From Brevibacillus aydinogluensis (GTDB lineage Bacteria; Bacillota; Bacilli; Brevibacillales; Brevibacillaceae): a stretch of DNA of 64,000 nt. The stretch lies in NCBI RefSeq assembly GCF_031954365.1, contig NZ_JAUSVZ010000006.1; one strand, 5' to 3'. Both the position numbers and the translations under genes were made by a program. Of this stretch, positions 57,531 to 64,000 are shown in pieces. Under the pieces are notes generated by a model, which was not told the origin of the DNA, made no database searches, and worked only from the letters and a program-made list of their open reading frames with translations. Each line of letters begins with the position of its first letter. Position 1 is the stretch's first letter.

Positions 57531-58757
57531 ATGGCGTATCGCGCATTGAGCGAACAAGAAGCAGTGCAGTACGTAAAACAACTGCCGGACCTGTTTGCGC
57601 CGGAAGCGGAACTGACCAGCCGGGAGATTGGTGACGGCAATCTCAACCTGGTATTCCACATCAGGGAGGAAGCGACGGGCAAAAGCGTCGTCGTCAAGCA
57701 GGCACTGCCCTACGCCCGCGTAGTGGGTGAATCCTGGCCGCTCACGCTGGACCGCGCCCGAATCGAAAGCGAGGCGCTGCGCATCCAGCACAAATACGTG
57801 CCGGATCTCGTGCCGAAGGTGTATCACTACGACGAGGAGCTGGCCCTGACCGTGATGGAAGACGTCAGCGACCACGTGATTATGCGAAAAGGCTTGATCG
57901 AGGGCAACCGCTACCCGCTGTTCGCCAAACAGATCGGCCGCTTTCTCGCCCATACGCTGTTTTACACGTCCGACTTGGGGGCGCATCCCTACGACAAAAA
58001 AGCGCTTGTCGGAAGATTCATAAATCCGGAATTGTGCAAAATCACGGAAGACCTCGTCTTTACCGATCCTTACGAAGACGCGCCGACCAACAATTTCAAC
58101 CCGCTGATCAAGCGGGAGGTGGAGGCGATCTGGAACAACAAGCAGCTGAAGCTGGAAATTGCGCAGCTCAAGTACGATTTTCTCACCCGGGCGGAGGCGC
58201 TGATACACGGCGACCTGCATACCGGCAGCATCTTTGTATCGCCGACGTCGGTCAAGGTAATCGACCCTGAATTTGCCTACTACGGCCCGATCGGCTTCGA
58301 CATTGGCGCGGTGATCGCCAACCTGCTGCTGAACTACGCGGGCCAGCACGGTCTGCAGCCGGACGCAGGAAAGCGGGGGGATTATCGAGAATATCTGTTG
58401 GCAACGGTGGAAGACGTTTGGAACGAGTTTGTCTCCCAGTTCGTCCAGCTCTGGCACAAACAGGCGAAAGAGCGGAGCGCCCACACCGAAGGCTTCTGGC
58501 AGGGCTACGTGCAGCGGCTGATCCGCGACGCAGCAGGCTTTGCCGGCTGTAAAATCCTGCGCCGCGTCATCGGACTGGCGGGCGTTGCCGACCTGAACAG
58601 CATCGCCGATGACCAGACCCGCGCGGAAGCAGAACGGCTGGCGCTGGCGATTGGCCAGGCGCTGATTCTGGAGCGGAACAAGGTGGAAGTATCGACAGAC
58701 ATCACAGATATCGTTCGGACGGTTACCGCACGATACTACCAGGAGGCTGTAGTATGA
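57531..58757 (+). CDS. mtnK: S-methyl-5-thioribose kinase
   Basis: The 408-residue kinase phosphorylates methylthioribose to open methionine salvage. It has the aminoglycoside-phosphotransferase fold, with the catalytic loop L-I-H-G-D-L-H-T-G-S near 228-237 and the metal-binding D-P-E-F-A near 250-254 in place of D-F-G, and I-G-D-G-N-L-N-L-V-F near 32-41. ATG 57531 has AAAGGAGAGGGG upstream. Its stop overlaps mtnA (ATGA), and the operon is under the SAM-I riboswitch. Confidence 0.95.
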   Translation: MAYRALSEQEAVQYVKQLPDLFAPEAELTSREIGDGNLNLVFHIREEATGKSVVVKQALPYARVVGESWPLTLDRARIESEALRIQHKYVPDLVPKVYHYDEELALTVMEDVSDHVIMRKGLIEGNRYPLFAKQIGRFLAHTLFYTSDLGAHPYDKKALVGRFINPELCKITEDLVFTDPYEDAPTNNFNPLIKREVEAIWNNKQLKLEIAQLKYDFLTRAEALIHGDLHTGSIFVSPTSVKVIDPEFAYYGPIGFDIGAVIANLLLNYAGQHGLQPDAGKRGDYREYLLATVEDVWNEFVSQFVQLWHKQAKERSAHTEGFWQGYVQRLIRDAAGFAGCKILRRVIGLAGVADLNSIADDQTRAEAERLALAIGQALILERNKVEVSTDITDIVRTVTARYYQEAVV

Positions 58758-59797
58758 CAACGACCAGCACGCCATTTGCGCCGGTCAAGTGGCAGGATGA
58801 CGCGCTCGTCCTGCTGGACCAGACCCGGCTGCCCGTTGAAACGATATACCTGACACTGACGACTGCACAAGAAGTGTGGGCGGCCATCCGCCATCTGCAG
58901 GTACGCGGGGCACCGGCCATCGGCATGGCGGCCGCCTACGGTTTGTACCTCGGCATCCGCAACAGCGACGCCAACGATTTCGATACGTTTTGGCAACACC
59001 TGAGCGAACAGGCTGACTACCTCGGCACCTCTCGCCCGACGGCAGTCAACCTGTTCTGGGCCCTGGACAGGATCAAAGCACGCGTGCAGCGCGAGTCCGG
59101 CAAACCGGTGGCAGAGCTGAAGGCAGCAGTCCTGAATGAAGCCCTGTCCATCCAGCGGGAAGACGCGGAAGTGTGCCGCCGGATCGGAGAGCATCTGCTC
59201 ACCCTGCTGAAAGACGGCATGGGCATCCTGACGCACTGCAATCCGGGGGCGCTCGCGACAGCAGCCTACGGCACGGCGACGGCCCCGCTCTACCTCGCCA
59301 AGGAGCGCGGCTGGAACCTGAAAGTGTACGCTGACGAGACCCGGCCTGTGCTGCAGGGGGCGCGCCTCACCGCCTACGAGCTGCAGCAGGCGGGCATCGA
59401 CGTCACGCTGATTTGCGACAACATGGCGGCGATGGTGATGGCCCAGGGCAAGGTGCAGGCAGTCATCGTCGGCACGGACCGCGTGGCTGCCAACGGTGAC
59501 GTCGCCAACAAGATCGGGACCTACGGTGTTGCCGTTCTGGCACACGCGCACGGCATACCGTTTTACGTGGCGGCCCCGCTGTCTTCTATCGATCTCGACA
59601 CGCCGACGGGCGCAGACATTCCGATCGAGGAGCGGCCGGCGGAGGAGATTACGCATGGACTGGGCAAACAGGTGGCGCCGGACGGCATCAAGGTGTACAA
59701 TCCTGCGTTTGACGTCACTCCGGCCCGCTACATCACGGCCATTGTCACCGAAAACGGCATCTACAAACCGGACGAAATCCGCAACTGCAAACGCTGA
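58754..59797 (+). CDS. mtnA: Methylthioribose-1-phosphate isomerase
   Basis: The 347-residue enzyme converts methylthioribose 1-phosphate to methylthioribulose 1-phosphate and belongs to the eIF2B-related family. V-R-G-A-P-A-I-G (about 50-57), the catalytic cysteine in T-H-C-N-P-G near 157-162 and the aspartate in G-T-D-R-V-A-A-N-G-D near 237-246 are visible. It starts within mtnK by 4 bp. A terminator follows at 59809. Confidence 0.96.
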   Translation: MTTTSTPFAPVKWQDDALVLLDQTRLPVETIYLTLTTAQEVWAAIRHLQVRGAPAIGMAAAYGLYLGIRNSDANDFDTFWQHLSEQADYLGTSRPTAVNLFWALDRIKARVQRESGKPVAELKAAVLNEALSIQREDAEVCRRIGEHLLTLLKDGMGILTHCNPGALATAAYGTATAPLYLAKERGWNLKVYADETRPVLQGARLTAYELQQAGIDVTLICDNMAAMVMAQGKVQAVIVGTDRVAANGDVANKIGTYGVAVLAHAHGIPFYVAAPLSSIDLDTPTGADIPIEERPAEEITHGLGKQVAPDGIKVYNPAFDVTPARYITAIVTENGIYKPDEIRNCKR

Positions 59798-59808
59798 CGC
59801 AAACAGCC

Positions 59809-59851
59809 CCGGACGGCCCAGGGAAGGGCGTCTCGTCCGGAGGTCCTTTTT
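59809..59851 (+). terminator. Intrinsic terminator after mtnA
   Basis: CCGGACG pairs with CGTCCGG around an 18-nt loop; AGGTCC and TTTTT follow. Confidence 0.65.
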
Positions 59852-59905
59852 CCCACCGATAAAGCGCCCCCGGGCGCTGTTTGCGTTTCCTGGAGGAGGA
59901 GAGAC

Positions 59906-60484
59906 ATGAGAGTGATTCCCATGACGATGGAGGCCTGCTTGAAGCAGCTGGAACCGGCCGACGCGGAGGAGTTGTTCTGGCTGACGGATGTCAACCGGGC
60001 CTATTTGCGCCAGTGGCTGCCGTGGCTTGACATCGTGCGCGAGGTAAAGGACACAGCCCAGTTCATCGCCTTGACGATTGACCAGCACAAGCGCCGCCAG
60101 GGCACCCATTACGGCATCTGGTACAAGGGCAGGCTGGCCGGGACGCTGGGCGTCCACAGCATCGACTGGAACAATCGGAAGACGTCCATTGGGTATTGGC
60201 TGGGGGAGCAGTTTCAGGGAAAAGGGCTGATGACTCAGGCAGTGGCCGCTTACCTGGACCATCTCGTGTTTGGCGAGTGGAATCTGGAGCGCGTCGCCAT
60301 CCAGGCGGCGACGGGCAATGTAAAAAGCCGGGCCATACCGGAGCGGCTTGGCTTTCAACTGGAAGGCGTGCTGCGCAGCAACGAATTCTTGTACGACCAT
60401 TTCGTCGACCACGCCGTCTACAGCATGCTCGCTGCCGAGTGGCGAGGCCGGAGATCCGCGGGGATGAGCAGGAGCGGGATTTGA
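59906..60484 (+). CDS. GNAT acetyltransferase, RimJ/RimL type
   Basis: The 192-residue protein has the GNAT fold with the acetyl-CoA pyrophosphate loop as G-E-Q-F-Q-G-K-G-L-M-T (about 99-109; Q-x-x-G-K/R-G) and the C-terminal N-x-x-S-R-A-I-P-E-R-L-G-F motif near 143-156. It resembles ribosomal-protein-serine acetyltransferases such as YdaF/RimL, but the family also acylates other targets. GGAGGAGG lies 6-7 bp before ATG. It is separate from mtnA by a terminator. Confidence 0.85.
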   Translation: MRVIPMTMEACLKQLEPADAEELFWLTDVNRAYLRQWLPWLDIVREVKDTAQFIALTIDQHKRRQGTHYGIWYKGRLAGTLGVHSIDWNNRKTSIGYWLGEQFQGKGLMTQAVAAYLDHLVFGEWNLERVAIQAATGNVKSRAIPERLGFQLEGVLRSNEFLYDHFVDHAVYSMLAAEWRGRRSAGMSRSGI

Positions 60485-60498
60485 GAGAATATGTTGGA

Positions 60499-60577
60499 TT
60501 GACAAGAAAATTTGGATAACTTACGATCGTAACATGACTAGCGAAAAAGGGATTGCGTGCAGCGCATCCCTTTCTTT
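60499..60577 (+). other. Promoter-like element followed by a hairpin in the GNAT-MFS gap
   Basis: TTGACA (60499) and TACGAT (60522) are 17 bp apart, but 19 bp later AAAGGGAT.GCG pairs with CGC.ATCCCTTT and is followed by CTTTGTT. The hairpin probably ends the acetyltransferase message; the hexamers may be chance or drive a very short RNA. Confidence 0.4.
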
Positions 60578-60804
60578 GTTGCGAACAAGCAATAGGTCAA
60601 GCGGCGTGCCTGCCTGATGCGGGACACTGCCAGCTTCGACCGTGATACAGAGTCGGCTGTCCAGCCAGCGCAGAAGGGGCTGCATCCAAACAGGTACCTG
60701 TTGCAGCAGGTTTTCTCTCTGCGGCGCAGCCAGGGAGTGCCGCTGACGCGGCGGAAAGGCTGCATATGAAATAAGGAAGAGTTTGAGAGGAGTTACCGGA
60801 CATT
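60578..60804. other. Intergenic stretch without recognised features
   Basis: I see no gene, promoter or structured RNA here that I can support. Short open frames on the minus strand lack ribosome binding sites. Confidence 0.5.
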
Positions 60805-61983
60805 ATGTCGTCATCGCGTTATACCTTTTGGGTACTGATCCTGGTGGTGGTGATCGGCGGCGTCAGCCAGGGTCTGACCATCCCGCTTTTGGCCGTGCTG
60901 CTGGAACAGCAGGGGGTGTCGTCTTTGGCCAACGGCCTGAACGCGGCCGCCTTGTACATCGGGATGGTAGTGGCTTCACCGTGGTTGGAGATCCCGCTCA
61001 GACGGATCGGCTACCGTTCCACCATTTTGTGGGGATTGGTGCTGGTCACCGCCTCCACCGTGCTGCTCCCGTTCTTTACCCATCTGGCTGTCTGGTTTGC
61101 CCTGCGCCTGCTGATGGGCGTGGGCGATACTTCGCTGCACTACGCCAGTCAGATGTGGGTGACGAAAATTGCGCCGCCAGAGCGGCGAGGACGGGATTTG
61201 TCGCTGTACGGATTGGCATACGGGATCGGTTTTAGCATCGGACCGCTGGGAATCAACCTGCTGCCGTTCGGGATCTGGGCACCGTTTGCGGCGGTCACTG
61301 TCCTGTACGTGCTGGCGTTTTGCCTGCTGGCCCGTATCCGCAATGCGTATCCCGATCCGGTACCGCCGGCTGCGGATGGAAGGCGGGAAAACCGCTACGC
61401 TGCCGTCTTCCGGCTGGGGTGGCTGGCGCTGATTCCGTCGTTTTTGTACGGATTCATGGAGACGTCGCTCAACGGCAGCTTTCCCGTCTACGCGCTGCGA
61501 ACAGGCATCTCAGTGGAGTGGGTGTCGCTGATCCTGCCGTCGTTTGTCGTGGGCAGCATCATCCTGCAAATGCCGCTGGGGGCGTTGAGCGACCGGATTG
61601 GGCGCAGACTGGTGATGGGTGTCTGCGCATTGGTGGGGGCAGCTGCGTTTTTGCTGTTCCCGTTGAGCGGCGACAGCGTCTGGGCGATGATGCTGCTGTT
61701 GGCCCTGGCGGGTGCGGCGGTCGGGTCGTTTTACTCGCTGGGCCTGGCCTTTGCGGCTGACATCCTGCCGGCGTCCATGGTGCCGACGGCGGGCATCATT
61801 GCCGGCGTGAACTTCGGTGTGGCCAGCATTCTTGCGCCCAATCTGAACGGTCTCATGATGCAAGTGTGGGAGCCGTGGACCATCTTCTGGCTGATGGGCG
61901 GGCAGCTTCTCGCTTTCGCCGTCGCCTGCCTGCTGAAGCGGACCCAGTCAGAAAAGATGTGCCTTCATACCCAGGAAAGCTAG
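60805..61983 (+). CDS. Major facilitator superfamily transporter
   Basis: The 392-residue protein has twelve hydrophobic helices. The loop 2-3 region reads L-E-I-P-L-R-R-I-G-Y-R-S near residues 61-72 and the second-half copy G-A-L-S-D-R-I-G-R-R near 259-268 is a clean MFS signature (G-x-x-x-D-x-x-G-R-R). It resembles YfkF-type predicted drug or sugar efflux proteins. The ribosome binding site GAGGAG is about 12 bp from ATG, further than usual. Substrate unknown. Confidence 0.85.
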   Translation: MSSSRYTFWVLILVVVIGGVSQGLTIPLLAVLLEQQGVSSLANGLNAAALYIGMVVASPWLEIPLRRIGYRSTILWGLVLVTASTVLLPFFTHLAVWFALRLLMGVGDTSLHYASQMWVTKIAPPERRGRDLSLYGLAYGIGFSIGPLGINLLPFGIWAPFAAVTVLYVLAFCLLARIRNAYPDPVPPAADGRRENRYAAVFRLGWLALIPSFLYGFMETSLNGSFPVYALRTGISVEWVSLILPSFVVGSIILQMPLGALSDRIGRRLVMGVCALVGAAAFLLFPLSGDSVWAMMLLLALAGAAVGSFYSLGLAFAADILPASMVPTAGIIAGVNFGVASILAPNLNGLMMQVWEPWTIFWLMGGQLLAFAVACLLKRTQSEKMCLHTQES

Positions 61984-62165
61984 GCGCAGCATCCCTCTGC
62001 CGTCACAATATCGTCTGTCATGCAGTACGACTAACGGGCTGTTTTTGCTGAACGTCCTTCAAATTGGGCGCAGACCCAAAGAATAAGCGGCGCTCCCGGC
62101 ATAAACTGAGAACAGCAGGGGAAACGTAAGGATAGTCCCATTTTTTGTCGAAAGGGGTCGACCCG

Positions 62166-62303
62166 ATGCTTACGCCATCCGTATTTAAACGCGGGATTAT
62201 CTGGATTCTGTTTTTTCTGCTGAGTCTGGTCGTCGCTCCCTTCTTTACAGATGACAGCAATCCGGCGCCCGCTCCCGCCGCTCCGCAGGCGACAGTCCGA
62301 TAG
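62166..62303 (+). CDS. Small membrane protein, 45 aa, unknown
   Basis: A short gene with AAAGGGG 8 bp before ATG. The product starts M-L-T-P-S-V-F-K-R-G, has one hydrophobic helix (about 11-28) and ends with an acidic turn and a Pro/Ala tail (N-P-A-P-A-P-A-A-P). It could be a single-pass membrane peptide or an exported one. There is no similarity I recognise. Codon use fits the neighbouring GC-rich genes, unlike the two small genes downstream. Confidence 0.5.
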   Translation: MLTPSVFKRGIIWILFFLLSLVVAPFFTDDSNPAPAPAAPQATVR

Positions 62304-62528
62304 GGCGACGGCACACATACCCGCGTTCACGGCCAGTCCGGCCGGCGAGATGCATGGCGTGCCCCGGCATCCCGTATCCACAATCCACGTGGTGCGGGAT
62401 GTTTACGTTTGGGGGGCTGTCCGGGAGGGGCTGTCTGCCGCGCGCCGGCTGCCGTACAGCGTCGGTGTCCGGGAGGATGCTACCCGCACAATAGTCCTAC
62501 CCATCATACCCAAAATTGGAATAAAAAG
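62304..62528. other. Intergenic stretch without recognised features
   Basis: GC-rich up to about 62510, then sharply AT-rich. I see no gene or regulatory RNA that I can support. Confidence 0.45.
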
Positions 62529-62557
62529 TTTACATTTAAAATATTCTCAGTTAATAT
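62529..62557 (+). promoter_or_regulatory. Promoter for the 66-aa membrane protein gene
   Basis: TTTACA and TAATAT are 17 bp apart in an AT-rich stretch 91 bp before the ATG. Confidence 0.5.
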
Positions 62558-62647
62558 AAGTTAGTATGAAGGTCATGTTTGCTAACGATTGAATGGCAGG
62601 CACTCGCTGACATAAAAAAACGGTAACACAAGGTGTGAACTGGATTC

Positions 62648-62848
62648 ATGAAAAACTTGGTCAGGGATATTTTTACTATTATCAGGATTGCTTTAATCTT
62701 TCTTGCTACCTTTGCACTTTCAAGCCTATTGTTTTTTAGGTTTTTCTATGATGGTAAAAATGATGAACTAGTTTTTTTAATCCAGTTGGTTGTCGTTTTT
62801 CTAATGAACCTCGTATGGTATAAGTGGAAACAACATAAAGAAAAATGA
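62648..62848 (+). CDS. Small membrane protein, 66 aa, unknown
   Basis: The product has two hydrophobic helices (about 9-31 and 41-58) joined by a D-G-K-N-D-E turn, and ends with a basic W-K-Q-H-K-E-K tail. I do not recognise it. The gene is far richer in A+T than the region as a whole, suggesting a different origin. The upstream ribosome binding site (AAGGTG) is weak and about 13 bp away, so the start is less certain. A promoter-like TTTACA/TAATAT pair precedes it. Confidence 0.55.
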   Translation: MKNLVRDIFTIIRIALIFLATFALSSLLFFRFFYDGKNDELVFLIQLVVVFLMNLVWYKWKQHKEK

Positions 62849-63001
62849 CTTTAAGGGGGGATAATATTATCTTCCCTAAAAATATGTTTAGATATTTTTG
62901 GCGTTCCATATCTCTTCGCTTTTTTTCATCTGCCGCTGACGCATCCCGCTGCAGTTGGCTCCCTTTGCCTTCGCGAACCCAAGTATAAGGAGGGAATTAT
63001 C

Positions 63002-63205
63002 ATGTCGACGTGGATCTTCCTGTCCATCATTGTTGGGGGTCTTTTGGTTTTTGGGGTAGTGTATGACCGCGTAACAAAAAGAAAAGCGAACGTGAAGGAT
63101 TTGGATACAGCAATGAAAAACTCAAGCCCGTCTAATATGGTATACAAAGAGACGTTTTTACATGAACAGCAAAATAAAATTCATGATTATAGCCAACTGC
63201 ACTAA
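63002..63205 (+). CDS. Small membrane-anchored protein, 67 aa, unknown
   Basis: The gene has an excellent ribosome binding site, AAGGAGG, 7 bp before ATG. The product has one N-terminal transmembrane helix (about 4-22), a basic stretch T-K-R-K-A-N-V-K and a hydrophilic tail, so it is probably a single-pass membrane protein with a cytoplasmic tail. No family recognised. It lies between the 66-aa gene and the GlnQ-type ATPase. Confidence 0.6.
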   Translation: MSTWIFLSIIVGGLLVFGVVYDRVTKRKANVKDLDTAMKNSSPSNMVYKETFLHEQQNKIHDYSQLH

Positions 63206-63260
63206 TCCTGTCATCTGATGTACGAAGGTGGAGTACCCGCTGATAAAATATGTTAAACTG

Positions 63261-63289
63261 CTGAAATTTTCGAAACATTAGGCTACAAT
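63261..63289 (+). promoter_or_regulatory. Promoter of the amino acid ABC transporter gene
   Basis: CTGAAA and TACAAT are 17 bp apart, 45 bp before the GTG start. Confidence 0.5.
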
Positions 63290-63333
63290 AGGGAGACAGG
63301 AATACAGACAGACGGAACCAGGGGGTACAAGTC

Positions 63334-64000
63334 GTGATCATCCAAGTGACAGACCTGCGAAAAAATTACGGAAAGCTGGAAGTGCTGAAAGGCATCACCA
63401 CCCAGGTGGCGGAACGGGAAGTAGTGTGCGTGATCGGGCCGTCCGGCTCGGGGAAAAGCACGTTTTTGCGCTGTCTCAACCAGTTGGAGGAGATGTCGGG
63501 CGGACGGATCGTCATCGCCGGTCGCGACCTGAGCGATCCCAAGGTGGACATCAACAAGGTGCGGGAAGAAGTCGGCATGGTGTTCCAGCGGTTCAATCTG
63601 TTCCCGCACAAGACCGTGCTGGAAAACGTCATCCTCGCTCCCATCAAGGTGAAGAAGATGCCGCTGGAGGAAGCGCGGCAGCATGGACTGGCCCTGTTGA
63701 AAAAGGTGGGGCTGGAAGACAAGGCGGACGTCTACCCGGACCGCCTCTCAGGCGGACAGATGCAGCGGGTGGCGATTGCCCGTGCACTGGCCATGAACCC
63801 CAAAGTGATGCTGTTTGACGAGCCCACCTCCGCACTTGATCCGGAGCTGGTCGGCGAAGTGCTGGGTGTGATGAAAGACCTGGCCAGGGAAGGCATGACC
63901 ATGATCGTCGTCACCCACGAGATGGGCTTTGCCCGCGAGGTGAGCGACCGGGTGATTTTCATGGATCAAGGCGTCATTGTCGAAGAAGGAACGCCCGAAC
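63334..64000 (+). CDS. Polar amino acid ABC transporter ATP-binding protein, 3'-truncated by window edge
   Basis: The frame is open from GTG 63334, 8 bp after AGGGGG, to the right edge (222 codons); the full protein should be near 240 residues. Walker A G-P-S-G-S-G-K-S-T (about 34-42), Q-loop V-F-Q-R-F-N-L-F-P-H, signature L-S-G-G-Q-M-Q-R, Walker B V-M-L-F-D-E-P-T-S-A-L-D-P-E and H-loop V-T-H-E-M-G-F-A-R-E are typical of GlnQ/ArtP-type ATPases for polar amino acids. It has its own promoter; the partner permease and binding protein are presumably beyond the window. Confidence 0.93.
   Translation, partial: MIIQVTDLRKNYGKLEVLKGITTQVAEREVVCVIGPSGSGKSTFLRCLNQLEEMSGGRIVIAGRDLSDPKVDINKVREEVGMVFQRFNLFPHKTVLENVILAPIKVKKMPLEEARQHGLALLKKVGLEDKADVYPDRLSGGQMQRVAIARALAMNPKVMLFDEPTSALDPELVGEVLGVMKDLAREGMTMIVVTHEMGFAREVSDRVIFMDQGVIVEEGTPE

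Noticed and set aside
58736..60505. 589-codon open frame antisense to mtnA and the acetyltransferase gene
   Set aside because: No ribosome binding site and no recognisable motif; both plus-strand genes are certain.
62251..62559. Plus-strand open frame of about 100 codons after the 45-aa gene
   Set aside because: No ribosome binding site, Arg/Pro-rich composition typical of random GC-rich DNA, and it overlaps the better-supported 45-aa gene.
1..64000. Search for rRNA, tRNA, CRISPR arrays, insertion sequences and prophage genes
   Set aside because: No CCA-ended cloverleaf, rRNA core sequence, regularly spaced repeats, transposase or integrase motifs were seen.

Overview
This window is a GC-rich bacterial chromosome segment from an endospore-forming member of the Bacillales. 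The gene content looks most like Brevibacillus or a close Paenibacillaceae relative; that placement is inference, since no rRNA is present. Supporting features are CotF-type spore coat proteins, a Spo0E-type phosphatase, strong AGGAGG ribosome binding sites, T-box, SAM-I and cobalamin leaders, a FadR-type fad operon, AdeR/Ald, and a complete Bacillus-style methionine salvage pathway. I see no rRNA, tRNA, CRISPR array, prophage or insertion sequence.

Layout. 1-5.6 kb: end of an RND efflux adaptor, a divergent RND pump, a VanZ-like protein, a YugI-type S1 RNA-binding protein and an alpha/beta hydrolase. 5.6-9.4 kb: a Med-like BMP-fold protein with a sensor histidine kinase (minus strand), a small acidic protein and a stand-alone CheY-like receiver. 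9.5-17.4 kb: an acetoin dehydrogenase locus, acoR - lipL-like - acoABCL, with a consensus sigma-54 promoter before acoA. 17.5-20 kb: adeR and alanine dehydrogenase. 20-24.5 kb: class 2 pyrD, then a cobalamin riboswitch controlling cobalt transporter cbiMNQO. 24.7-30.7 kb: glnA with a GlnR/TnrA box, panE, ispH, an MFS protein and two secreted proteins. 30.7-32.6 kb: an AT-rich island with a Spo0E-like phosphatase and an HTH-TPR regulator whose 3' end overlaps a 48-codon signal-peptide-like gene.

32.6-36.7 kb: LysE-type exporter with a divergent MocR regulator, two coat proteins and a P-loop/Asp23-like fusion. 36.7-40.4 kb: proBAC under a proline T-box (minus strand). 40.6-45.1 kb: a conserved unknown, a two-gene ABC exporter and an SLH protein. 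45.2-50.9 kb: fadNAE with a FadR-like operator. 51-59.8 kb: methionine salvage, mtnWXBD (minus) and mtnKA (plus), each with its own SAM-I riboswitch, flanking an ECF sigma/anti-sigma pair and an unknown gene. 59.9-64 kb: an acetyltransferase, an MFS protein, three tiny membrane proteins and a truncated GlnQ-type ATPase at the right edge.

The strongest candidate for something new is the HTH-TPR regulator with its overlapping pro-peptide gene (31162-32608), which looks like a cell-cell signalling cassette. Also worth checking are a short repeat that precedes intergenic hairpins in at least three places, an RND pump lacking the proton-relay aspartates, a cupredoxin-fold protein that lost its copper ligands, the Med-like/kinase pair, and the lipoate-transferase gene placed inside the acetoin locus.
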